A program made the position numbers and the translations under genes. A stretch of DNA of 13,024 bases from an uncultured Lachnospiraceae bacterium. GTDB taxonomy: Bacteria; Bacillota; Clostridia; Lachnospirales; Lachnospiraceae. A model generated the notes under the pieces. The model had not been told where the DNA came from, searched no databases, and was given only the letters and a program-made list of their open reading frames with translations. The stretch covers positions 1 through 13,024 of the forward strand of contig CABQGZ010000042.1 in the NCBI GenBank assembly GCA_902463835.1, given 5' to 3'. Below are positions 5,167-12,582 of this stretch, one piece after another (the first letter of the stretch is position 1; each line of letters begins with the position of its first letter).

Positions 5167-7077
5167 ATGGATATTATTTTTTCCAGGATATTGAATATGA
5201 GCTTTAGCGCCAGCTTTGTGATCGCGGGGGTGCTTTTGCTTCGGATTTTGCTGAAGAAAGCGCCCAGGAAGTATTCCTGCTTCCTGTGGCTGCTGGTATT
5301 TTTTCGGCTGCTGTGCCCGGTTACGATGGAATCCGTGCTCAGTCTGATCCCGGTCAGAGCGGACGCAATTTGCTACCAGAGTGGTACTTCTATTTCTGGC
5401 AGTACAGTGAAGATTCAGACAGGTATTGACGCGGTGGACCAGGTGACTACCCGTGGAATCCAGAAGGCGGGTGCGACACTATCCGGTGCAGGGAAAGTGA
5501 ATGTGCTGGGAAATTTATTTTCTTTGTTACTGCTGGTGTGGGCAGCAGGAGTGCTGGTGTTGCTGCTGCATGCAATTGTTAAAACACAGAAGCTTAAGAG
5601 CAGCTTGCGGACGGCAGTATTGATCGAAGGAAAAACCAGGGGCTGTTGCCCGGTCTATGAGAGCGATAGGATTGACACGGCATTTTTGATAGGGCTTTTC
5701 CGGCCTCGCATCTATCTGCCGTTGGGGCTTGCGGAAGAGCGAAGCTACGTGCTTACCCACGAGAGGATGCACAAAAAGCGGCTGGATCATATCATAAAGC
5801 CTGTCTGTTATCTGGGGGTAGTGCTTCACTGGTTCAACCCTCTGGTATGGCTTGCCTTTTCTCTCATGACAAAGGATATGGAGATGGCCTGTGACGAGCA
5901 GGTACTAAAATCCGCTGCCACGGATATCCGCGGCGCCTATTCCAGGAGTCTGCTGAATCTGTCCGTGCAGGGCGGCGGGTTGTCTGTTCCGCTGGCATTT
6001 GGAGAGACGAGCACAAAAGCACGAATCCGTCATGCCTTAAACTATAAAAAGCCCTCCACCTGGGCGGGCATTGGCGCTGTCCTGGTGATTGTGGTCGCGG
6101 CGGTAGTGCTGTTGACGACCAGAGGAGGTGGTGATGGAGGCACAGAAGGGCTGGAGCATGGCGATAAAAAGACGAAGGTGGTATCCGGGGAGGAGCTGTA
6201 TGAACAGCTTTCCGCCAACCGGAATCCCTATATCGGCGATCATGTGGCCAACGGGCGGCTGATCGGGCTTCTGCCATCCCCGGTATGTTACGAAGGCAGA
6301 GGCATGGAGTTACAGACAAGTGCCAGACCCTATGGATTGATCCTGCGATACGAGAAGGTGGAGCCGATCACGGTGCGCCAGGAGCAGGAAAACGCTTCGC
6401 TTATGATGGAGAATGCAATCTGGCTTTTTTCTACCATTGAAAACATGGATGTTTGCACCTTTTGTTTGGATGTTCCTGATTCCGCAGGCAGCGAGGTCAC
6501 CTATAGCAGGGAGGAGCTGGAGGCGGAATTAGGAAAGCTATATGAAAAATCAGAAACACCGGAGGGGTTGAAAGCGCTGGAGCAGGCCATAGCTGCCTAC
6601 GAGGAACGTATGGGGGACTATCTGAAAAGCACGTATGATCCGAAGGGGAAAGAGCAGGATTCCTTTACCGAAGAGTGGGCAGGAATCACTGTGGATGGCG
6701 TGGATGAGGCCCTATTTTGGAAAGACGTGGATATCAGTACAATGGAAGAGATTGCGCTGGAGCTTCAGACCTTAGCGGAGGAGATTGTGGAAAAGCAGAG
6801 GGAGGATCCCGATTCCGTATTGCGGGGAGACTGGATGCCGGATATAAAGAAGAGCGCGAGGTACGAAAAGGTGTTGGGGATGGGAAAACGGGCAATGAAG
6901 CCTTTGTATGCAATCATTTATAAAAGTGAACAGCAGGGTTTGTATGAATATATCTGCAGCATGGCGTTGGAAAAATTGTCGGGATATGATTTTACCAATG
7001 AGGACGGATACCGCTGGGCCACATCCAAGGAATTCTTGGAACAGCTCACGCAGAAGATCATACAGGAAAATAAATGA
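5167..7077 (+). CDS. blaR1-like: BlaR1/MecR1-type M56 metalloprotease sensor with DUF4825-like ectodomain
   Basis: A 636-residue membrane sensor-protease, expected to cleave or inactivate the adjacent BlaI-type repressor on stimulation. Hydrophobic segments are near residues 12-30, 35-54, 113-138, 213-234 and 299-318. The zinc-protease motif is H198-E-R-M-H202 on the cytoplasmic side, and the third ligand region is EMACDE (239-244), as in M56 peptidases. After the last helix, BlaR1 and MecR1 carry a penicillin-binding domain with SxxK and KTG motifs. Here there is none. Instead residues about 348-400 (NPYIGDHVANGRLIGLLP, then MELQTSARPYGLILRYEKVE) match DUF4825 as I remember it. A charged, mostly helical tail follows, ending in a stretch (about 555-625) that may be a HEAT-like repeat. 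The signal sensed is unknown. The operon promoter is under the palindrome at 4714-4760. Confidence 0.88.
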   Translation: MDIIFSRILNMSFSASFVIAGVLLLRILLKKAPRKYSCFLWLLVFFRLLCPVTMESVLSLIPVRADAICYQSGTSISGSTVKIQTGIDAVDQVTTRGIQKAGATLSGAGKVNVLGNLFSLLLLVWAAGVLVLLLHAIVKTQKLKSSLRTAVLIEGKTRGCCPVYESDRIDTAFLIGLFRPRIYLPLGLAEERSYVLTHERMHKKRLDHIIKPVCYLGVVLHWFNPLVWLAFSLMTKDMEMACDEQVLKSAATDIRGAYSRSLLNLSVQGGGLSVPLAFGETSTKARIRHALNYKKPSTWAGIGAVLVIVVAAVVLLTTRGGGDGGTEGLEHGDKKTKVVSGEELYEQLSANRNPYIGDHVANGRLIGLLPSPVCYEGRGMELQTSARPYGLILRYEKVEPITVRQEQENASLMMENAIWLFSTIENMDVCTFCLDVPDSAGSEVTYSREELEAELGKLYEKSETPEGLKALEQAIAAYEERMGDYLKSTYDPKGKEQDSFTEEWAGITVDGVDEALFWKDVDISTMEEIALELQTLAEEIVEKQREDPDSVLRGDWMPDIKKSARYEKVLGMGKRAMKPLYAIIYKSEQQGLYEYICSMALEKLSGYDFTNEDGYRWATSKEFLEQLTQKIIQENK

Positions 7078-7096
7078 GTTGGAGTGATTTCCGCGG

Positions 7097-7125
7097 TTGA
7101 AATATGGAAAAGGTTATGCTACACT
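7097..7125 (+). promoter_or_regulatory. Sigma-A promoter for the carboxypeptidase gene
   Basis: TTGAAA (7097-7102), a 17-base spacer ending in an extended TGC, then TACACT (7120-7125). It lies 19 bases after the sensor stop codon and 31 bases before the carboxypeptidase start. No BlaI-like dyad is seen here, so this gene need not be controlled with the operon upstream. Confidence 0.7.
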
Positions 7126-7156
7126 AAAAAAGATGGTTTTTGAAAGGAAGCATAAC

Positions 7157-8689
7157 ATGAAAACGAAGAAAATCGCAATCTGCTTACTGCTGATCGCCTG
7201 CCTTTGTCTATGGGGCGGCGGTCTTACGATAAAGGCGTCTAACGCAGGAAATCCGCCAGCGGAAGAGAATCCATCCGACACAGATGGCCAGACGGCAACT
7301 GGAAATCCGTTGGGTACAGGCGACAAAACAGCTGTGGAGAAGAAGCCGGAAGAGACATGGCCGGGCGCGCCCCAGATTATCGGGAATAACGCGATTGTCA
7401 TGGAGCTGAATTCCGGCACGGTTTTATATGAGAAGAATTCCCATGAGCATCAATATCCGGCCAGCACCACCAAGATACTGACGGCCCTTCTGGCCATAGA
7501 GAACAGCCGCCTGGAGGAGCAGGTTACCTTCTCCTACAACAGCGTTCATCAGACGGAGGGCTCCGGTATCTGGCGGGATGTGGACGAGGTCATGACCATG
7601 GAGCAGTGTCTGTATGCTCTGATGCTGAATTCCGCCAACGAGTGCGCCTATGCCATTGCGGAGCATGTGGGCGGTACGTACCAGGATTTTGTGGACAAGA
7701 TGAATGAGCGGGCGGCGGATCTGGGCTGTGTGGACACACATTTTAACAATCCCCACGGTCTGACGGATGAACAGCATTACACCAGCTGCTACGATATGGC
7801 GCTGATTGCCCGGGAAGCCATGAAAAATGACTTGTTCCGGCAGATTACCGCCACCAAGCGGTATAATATTCCGCCCACTAACAAGCACCCGGATGAGATC
7901 ACGTATCTGACCAATCATCACAAGATGCTCTGGCAGGGGGAAAAGTACTATTATGAATACTGTATCGGCGGCAAGACCGGTTATACGGAGGCCGCAGGCA
8001 ACACCCTGGTGACTTTTGCCCAGAAGGATGGCATGACGCTGGTGTGCGTGGTTATGAAGGAGAAGCCTACCGAGCAATATGAGGATTCCATCAAGCTTCT
8101 CAATTACGGCTTTGACAATTTCCGTACCTATAATATTGCGGAGCATATGGAGACGGATGAAAAATCGGAGCAAACGGCAGGTGATTTCCTGTCCGGCGGA
8201 GTGTATGCGGACATTGATAAAGAAGCTGTCATCGTACTTCCAAAGGATGTGGAATTCTCCAGTGCGAAAATGGAGATTGTGGATGAGCCTAAGAGCAAAG
8301 AAACAGCCGGAATCCTGCAATATACATATGCAGGTCATGTGGTTGGCTCTGTGGGAGTGGAGCGGACCGAAGCAAAGGTAGAAAAATACGATTTTCATGA
8401 GGTGGAGCCGCCAGGGGGAGCGGAAGAACCGGTGGAAAAGAAAGTGGTTCGCGTGAATGTGAAGGGGATCCTGCTGATAATCGCCGGACTGCTGGCTGTA
8501 GCGGCAGCAGGCTTTGGAATCTATCGGTGGAGGGATTATCTCAATCGTACCCGCTACCCCCGGGGGAGACGGCGCTCCGGATATGGCTCTTCCACGGGAA
8601 GACAGCGCGGCAGGTATGGTTCTTCTGCAGGAGGACGGCGTGGCGGAGACAGATTTTCTTCCCGAAGAAGACGTCGGCGGAGACGGTAG
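7157..8689 (+). CDS. dacA-like: D-alanyl-D-alanine carboxypeptidase (low-molecular-weight PBP, S11 family)
   Basis: A 510-residue penicillin-binding protein expected to trim the terminal D-Ala from peptidoglycan stem peptides outside the membrane. All three active-site motifs are present: S103-T-T-K106 in PASTTKILTAL, S159-A-N161 in LNSANECAYA, and K273-T-G275 in IGGKTGYTEAAGNT. The start at 7157 is chosen because GAAAGGA (7142-7148) precedes it, the promoter lies just upstream, and a signal peptide begins there (MKTKK, hydrophobic to about residue 25). A TTG at 7097 is in frame but sits in the -35 box. A linker rich in Pro, Glu and Thr spans about 30-70. After the catalytic domain comes a probable PBP5-like C-terminal domain and a membrane helix near residue 440-460, here a full spanning helix rather than the usual amphipathic anchor. 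The tail is Arg/Gly/Ser-rich and ends in eight arginines, which is unusual. No terminator is evident. Confidence 0.93.
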   Translation: MKTKKIAICLLLIACLCLWGGGLTIKASNAGNPPAEENPSDTDGQTATGNPLGTGDKTAVEKKPEETWPGAPQIIGNNAIVMELNSGTVLYEKNSHEHQYPASTTKILTALLAIENSRLEEQVTFSYNSVHQTEGSGIWRDVDEVMTMEQCLYALMLNSANECAYAIAEHVGGTYQDFVDKMNERAADLGCVDTHFNNPHGLTDEQHYTSCYDMALIAREAMKNDLFRQITATKRYNIPPTNKHPDEITYLTNHHKMLWQGEKYYYEYCIGGKTGYTEAAGNTLVTFAQKDGMTLVCVVMKEKPTEQYEDSIKLLNYGFDNFRTYNIAEHMETDEKSEQTAGDFLSGGVYADIDKEAVIVLPKDVEFSSAKMEIVDEPKSKETAGILQYTYAGHVVGSVGVERTEAKVEKYDFHEVEPPGGAEEPVEKKVVRVNVKGILLIIAGLLAVAAAGFGIYRWRDYLNRTRYPRGRRRSGYGSSTGRQRGRYGSSAGGRRGGDRFSSRRRRRRRR

Positions 8690-8779
8690 CAGCGTTCCCG
8701 CATTTCTGGAAAGCGGACTGCAAAAGAAACAAAATAAATTAGTTGTAATAAATCAATTTTAGAAGGAAATAATTGCACG

Positions 8780-9505
8780 ATGAGAATATTAATTATACGG
8801 CACGGAGACCCGGATTATGAACATGATTCACTGACAACCCAGGGCTGGAGGGAAGCGGAGCTTCTATCCGAGAGGCTTTCGAAGCTTGAGGTGAAGGATT
8901 TTTATGTATCCCCGCTGGGAAGAGCCAAGGATACGGCGGCTCCAACTCTAAAGAAGATGAACCGGACGGCGACGGAGTGTGAGTGGCTGCGGGAATTTGC
9001 TCCGCAGATACGGAGGCCAGATGTGAAGGACGCCAGTTCTATCGCATGGGACTGGATGCCAGCGGACTGGACGAAGGAGGAAGATCTCTTTCGACGTGAT
9101 CTCTGGGCCTCCCAGGATAACATGAAGGCTGGGAAAGTGGGTGAGGAGTACCGATGGGTGACAGAGAATTTTGATAAGATTCTGGCGGAGCACGGCTATG
9201 AGCGGGACGGTGATATCTACCGGGTGACCAGGGCGAATCGGGATACATTGGTGTTTTTCTGCCATTTTGGTCTGGGAAGCGTGCTGTTAAGCCATCTGAT
9301 GAATGTATCTCCCATGATTCTGTGGCATCATACCTGTCTGGCGCCAACCTCTGTCTCTACCTTTTATTCGGAGGAGCGCAGGGAAGGGATCGCAGCGTTT
9401 CGGGCCGGCGGAATCGGGGATACGTCACATCTGTATGCCGGTGGGGAGGAGCCGTCCTTTTCCGGGCGGTTCTGCGAGACTTTTGATTCGGCAGAGAGGC
9501 ATTGA
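8780..9505 (+). CDS. Histidine phosphatase family protein (phosphoglycerate mutase-like)
   Basis: A 241-residue cytoplasmic protein of the histidine phosphatase superfamily. The catalytic R7-H8-G9 motif is in LIIRHGDPDYE. SPLGRAKDTA (about residues 44-53) carries the second arginine, and FFCHFGLG near residue 160 supplies the second catalytic histidine in place of the commoner HG dipeptide. The substrate cannot be read from the sequence; family members act on phosphosugars, nucleotides or phosphoproteins. AGAAGGAA (8761-8768) lies 11 bases upstream of the ATG. Only 90 bases separate it from the carboxypeptidase gene, with no clear promoter or terminator, so read-through is possible. It faces tyrS, transcribed from the other side. 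Confidence 0.9.
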   Translation: MRILIIRHGDPDYEHDSLTTQGWREAELLSERLSKLEVKDFYVSPLGRAKDTAAPTLKKMNRTATECEWLREFAPQIRRPDVKDASSIAWDWMPADWTKEEDLFRRDLWASQDNMKAGKVGEEYRWVTENFDKILAEHGYERDGDIYRVTRANRDTLVFFCHFGLGSVLLSHLMNVSPMILWHHTCLAPTSVSTFYSEERREGIAAFRAGGIGDTSHLYAGGEEPSFSGRFCETFDSAERH

Positions 9506-9639
9506 AGCTGCCGTAGAAGGGCCGCCTAGGGAAAGGGGCGTCCAGGATATGGACAAAGGGTCGCCCAGGGGAAAGGGTATCCCCATATCAGACGCGCTTT
9601 CTCCTGGGCTACGTTGTTGGCATACCGGGGATTGCATCC
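9506..9639. other. Convergent intergenic gap with a degenerate tandem repeat
   Basis: This 134-base gap between the histidine phosphatase and tyrS stop codons contains no gene or convincing bidirectional terminator. Two related G-rich stretches occur at 9517-9543 and 9556-9583, sharing AAGGG-CGCC-AGGG-AAAGGG-TCC with small differences and a spacing of about 39 bases. Short complementary pieces (GATATGG at 9546-9552 and CCATATC further on) could form a weak hairpin. Confidence 0.4.
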
Positions 9640-10863
9640 TTATTTCAGTGTTACTTTCCGGAAGTTCTTTTTTCCTCGCTTTAAGACGATACCGTCGCCT
9701 TTGAATTTTTCCATTTCAAGAAGCGCCTTGATATCAGTTACTTTTTCGCCGTCTACGGAGACGCCGCCTTGCTCTACGGCGCGGCGCGCTTCGGATTTGG
9801 TGGGAACCAGCTCTGCTTTTACCAGCAGGGTCAGGATGTCGATGGAGCCGTCTGCAAGGTCATCAGCGGCAAGCTCGGTGGAGGGCATGTTGGCCGCATT
9901 GCCGCTGGAGAACAGGGCTCTTGCGCTTTCCTGGGCTTTGGTGGCTTCCTCTTCGCCGTGAACCAGCTTGGTGAGCTCGAAAGCCAGAATCTCCTTGGCG
10001 GTATTCAGCTGGGCGCCTTCCCAGGAATCCATCTTGTCGATCTCCTCCAGAGGCAGGAAGGTCAGCATGCGGATACATTTTAAGACGTCCGCGTCGGCCA
10101 CATTCCGCCAGTACTGGTAGAACTCGAAGGGGGAGGTCTTGTTTGGGTCAAGCCACACGGCTCCGGACTGGGTCTTGCCCATCTTCTTGCCCTCGGAATT
10201 CAAGAGCAGGGTGATGGTCATGGCGTAGGCGTCCTTGCCCAGCTTCCGGCGGATCAGCTCGGTGCCGCCCAGCATGTTGCTCCACTGGTCGTCGCCGCCG
10301 AACTGCATGTTGCAGCCGTAGTGCTGGAACATGTAGTAGAAGTCGTAGCTCTGCATGATCATGTAGTTGAACTCCAGGAAGCTTAAGCCCTTCTCCATAC
10401 GCTGCTTGTAGCACTCGGCGGTGAGCATACGGTTCACGCTAAAGTGGGGGCCCACCTCCCGCAGAACATCGATGTAGTTCAAGTCCATCAGCCAGTCAGC
10501 GTTGTTCACCATCATAGCTTTTCCCTCGGAGAAGTCGATGAATTTGCTCATCTGCTCTTTAAAGCAGTCGCAGTTGTGCTGGATCGTCTCCACCGTCATC
10601 ATCTGGCGCATGTCGCTGCGGCCGGACGGGTCGCCGATCATACCGGTGCCGCCCCCGATCAGGGCAATGGGCTTGTTGCCGGCCATCTGGAGCCGCTTCA
10701 TCAGGCAGAGCGCCATAAAATGGCCCACGTGAAGGCTGTCTGCTGTGGGGTCGAAACCGATGTAAAATACGGCCTTTCCGTTGTTGATCAGCTCCTTGAT
10801 CTCCTCTTCATCGGTCACCTGGGCGATGAGCCCGCGGGCAACCAGTTCGTCATAGATTGTCAT
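9640..10863 (-). CDS. tyrS: Tyrosyl-tRNA synthetase
   Basis: A 407-residue class I aminoacyl-tRNA synthetase that charges tRNA-Tyr with tyrosine in the cytoplasm. The ATP-binding HIGH motif is H45-V-G-H48 in DPTADSLHVGHFMAL, and the KMSKS counterpart is K227-M-G-K-T231. The tyrosine-site block GGDDQWSNMLGG and the Y-x-x-x-Q-type segment MIMQSYDF are present. Residues about 340-405 form the C-terminal S4 RNA-binding domain (VPTKSEARRAVEQGGVSVDGEKV). KMGKT, rather than KFGKT, marks the TyrRS type with the longer KMSKS loop. The ribosome site AGGAGGA (minus strand, 10877-10871) sets the start. Expression is controlled by the T-box leader upstream. Confidence 0.97.
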   Translation of the reverse strand: MTIYDELVARGLIAQVTDEEEIKELINNGKAVFYIGFDPTADSLHVGHFMALCLMKRLQMAGNKPIALIGGGTGMIGDPSGRSDMRQMMTVETIQHNCDCFKEQMSKFIDFSEGKAMMVNNADWLMDLNYIDVLREVGPHFSVNRMLTAECYKQRMEKGLSFLEFNYMIMQSYDFYYMFQHYGCNMQFGGDDQWSNMLGGTELIRRKLGKDAYAMTITLLLNSEGKKMGKTQSGAVWLDPNKTSPFEFYQYWRNVADADVLKCIRMLTFLPLEEIDKMDSWEGAQLNTAKEILAFELTKLVHGEEEATKAQESARALFSSGNAANMPSTELAADDLADGSIDILTLLVKAELVPTKSEARRAVEQGGVSVDGEKVTDIKALLEMEKFKGDGIVLKRGKKNFRKVTLK

Positions 10864-10888
10864 GTTTCATTCCTCCTAGTATGATATT

Positions 10889-10920
10889 AAAAAACTCCCG
10901 TCCTCAAAAAGGACGAGAGT
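10889..10920 (-). terminator. Conditional terminator of the tyrS T-box
   Basis: Minus-strand arms CTCTCGTCCT (10919-10910) and AGGACGGGAG (10904-10895), with one G-U pair and an extra A-U pair at the base, followed by six T's (10894-10889). Its 5' arm is needed by the competing T-box antiterminator. Confidence 0.92.
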
Positions 10921-11204
10921 AAGATTCCCGTGTTACCACCTTTGTTCACAGACGATTCGCATCGTCTGCCTTGGCAAGTGCCTGTCAGCACTCCCGCAAT
11001 CTAACGGTTGCATTCCGTCACAGCCTACTGCCCGCAGCGGGGTTCGGTGTGAAGCTCAGGGATGTATTCCTTGCAGAGTTCTTACGTGCACCTCTCATCA
11101 GCCGGTTACTTTCTGTACCTTCCGTCTGCAATTACTTGTTCCCGTCGTTGCCTTTTCTATATGGCTCGCAATATTTATTCTCACGAATAAGTATCGCCGA
11201 AACT
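10889..11204 (-). ncRNA. Tyrosine T-box riboswitch leader of tyrS
   Basis: On the minus strand the leader runs from about 11204 to 10889. The specifier is a UAC tyrosine codon at 11066-11064 in GGAATACATCCC, on the 3' side of Stem I. A stable hairpin (CAGACGAT, loop GCGA, ATCGTCTG; 10968-10949) fits Stem III. The conserved T-box sequence AAAGGTGGTAACACGGG is at 10943-10927, and its UGGU-type bulge should pair with the uncharged tRNA acceptor end. The terminator follows. Uncharged tRNA-Tyr should stabilise the antiterminator and allow tyrS transcription. Confidence 0.93.
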
Positions 11205-11210
11205 ATGCCT

Positions 11211-11239
11211 ATTATATGCAAGAAACGTGTATTTGTCAA
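11211..11239 (-). promoter_or_regulatory. tyrS: Consensus promoter of the tyrS leader
   Basis: Minus strand: TTGACA (11239-11234), exactly 17 bases, TATAAT (11216-11211). Both hexamers match consensus, with an AT-rich stretch upstream (about 11240-11265). Confidence 0.92.
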
Positions 11240-11274
11240 GCAAATAAAAATTTTATAAAAAAACCATAAAGTCT

Positions 11275-11303
11275 TTGCCAGATCTGGAAAAAACAGGTAT
11301 ACT
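11275..11303 (+). promoter_or_regulatory. Promoter of the AI-2E family transporter gene
   Basis: TTGCCA (11275-11280), 17 bases, TATACT (11298-11303). It is back to back with the tyrS promoter; the two -35 boxes are 35 bases apart across an A/T-rich stretch. Confidence 0.75.
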
Positions 11304-11346
11304 CTATGTAAAAGAATTTCAAGATGCAGCAAAAGGAGTGACCCTC

Positions 11347-12495
11347 ATGGATCTGAACAGAAAAAATACAAAAAAAATCCTGCTAATTATCACCTTTACG
11401 GTTGTTCTGTGTGCCCTGCTGATTAATTTTGGCGACGTTCTTCAGTGGCTGGGCTTTCTTTGGGGTGTGTGTTACCCCTTTGCGCTGGGCGGTGCCTTTG
11501 CCTTTTGTATGAATATACCAATGTCCTTTTTTGAACGGAAATTATTTGCGGGCATCCAGTCTGACACTAAGAAGTCCCATAAGATCCTGAAAGCATTAGC
11601 CCGTCCGATCTGTATTGTGTTGACACTGCTGTGTGTGGTGCTGATCATCGCTATTGTGGTGGGGGTGCTGGTACCGCAGCTGCGAGTGACCTTTGCAAGT
11701 GTCGGCACAGCTATGACGGAATTCATTCCCAGAGCCCAGACCTGGCTGGAGGAGCTTTTTGCCGGGAAAGGGGCGGTTGTGGATTACATTGAATCCATGG
11801 AGCTGGATTGGGGAAAATGGCTGGACAGCATCAAGGACTTCGCGGTGAATGGCGCAGGAAGCGTCTTAAGCTATACCATGTCGGCGACGAAAATGGTGGT
11901 CAGCTCCGTCACTAATTTTGTCATTGCTTTTATCTTCGCCATCTATGTATTGACCCAGAAGGAAAAGCTTTCCCGGCAGTGCACCAGGCTGCTGAAGGCT
12001 ATATTTCCGAATAAAACCGTGGAAAAGGTTTGCCGTGTATGCAGCCTTTCCCACTACACGTTTTCCAAATTTATCACAGGGCAGTGTATCGAAGCGCTGA
12101 TCCTGGGAAGCATGTTCTTTATTGTTATGACCATATTTCGATTCCCCTACGCGTTGCTGGTGGGAATTGTCATCGCTGTGACCGCTCTGATTCCCATTGT
12201 GGGGGCCTTCATCGGATGTGTCGTGGGGGCGTTCCTGATCCTGATGATCAATCCCATGCAGGCCCTGGCCTTTGTGATCATGTTCCTGGTGCTGCAGCAG
12301 ATTGAAGGTAATCTGATCTATCCCCACGTGGTGGGCAATTCCGTGGGTCTGCCCTCCATCTGGGTGCTGGTTGCGGTGTCCGTAGGCGGCAGTCTCATGG
12401 GGATTGCCGGTATGCTGATCTTTATTCCAATTGCATCGGTGTTGTACAGCCTGCTGCGGGAGTGGGTGAATGGGCGGCTGAAGGAGAGAATTTGA
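11347..12495 (+). CDS. AI-2E family transporter (PerM/YtvI-like membrane protein)
   Basis: A 382-residue polytopic membrane protein of the AI-2E transporter (PerM, formerly UPF0118) family. The ATG at 11347 is chosen over an in-frame ATG at 11275 because AAAGGAG (11332-11338) lies eight bases upstream and the longer version would overlap the promoter. About seven or eight hydrophobic segments are visible: near residues 10-30, 35-55, 85-115, 175-200, 245-270, 275-300, 305-325 and 335-365. A soluble amphipathic stretch (about 115-170) lies between segments 3 and 4. The C-terminal signature is clear: TALIPIVGAFIG, then LQQIEGNLIYPHVVGNSVGLP and a final IPIASVLYSLL. Family members have been linked to quorum-signal export, cation/proton exchange and, in Bacilli, sporulation. 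The sequence does not say which applies here. Confidence 0.9.
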   Translation: MDLNRKNTKKILLIITFTVVLCALLINFGDVLQWLGFLWGVCYPFALGGAFAFCMNIPMSFFERKLFAGIQSDTKKSHKILKALARPICIVLTLLCVVLIIAIVVGVLVPQLRVTFASVGTAMTEFIPRAQTWLEELFAGKGAVVDYIESMELDWGKWLDSIKDFAVNGAGSVLSYTMSATKMVVSSVTNFVIAFIFAIYVLTQKEKLSRQCTRLLKAIFPNKTVEKVCRVCSLSHYTFSKFITGQCIEALILGSMFFIVMTIFRFPYALLVGIVIAVTALIPIVGAFIGCVVGAFLILMINPMQALAFVIMFLVLQQIEGNLIYPHVVGNSVGLPSIWVLVAVSVGGSLMGIAGMLIFIPIASVLYSLLREWVNGRLKERI

Positions 12496-12521
12496 CGACA
12501 CGTTTTGTGTTCGAAATTTTC

Positions 12522-12550
12522 TTGTTATTTATCTGTGGCAATGCTATAAT
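12522..12550 (+). promoter_or_regulatory. Extended -10 promoter for the AAA-ATPase-like gene
   Basis: TTGTTA (12522-12527), 17 bases ending in TGC, then perfect TATAAT (12545-12550), 33 bases before the start codon. Confidence 0.75.
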
Positions 12551-12582
12551 GACCATATGAAAACGAGAAAGGTGTGTGTCCT

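Noticed and set aside
7097..7156. Earlier in-frame TTG start for the carboxypeptidase
   Set aside because: The TTG is part of the -35 box of the promoter, and the 20 extra residues would precede a normal signal peptide. ATG 7157 has a ribosome site.
11275..11346. Earlier in-frame start for the AI-2E family transporter
   Set aside because: The extra segment contains the gene's own promoter, and a good ribosome site precedes ATG 11347.
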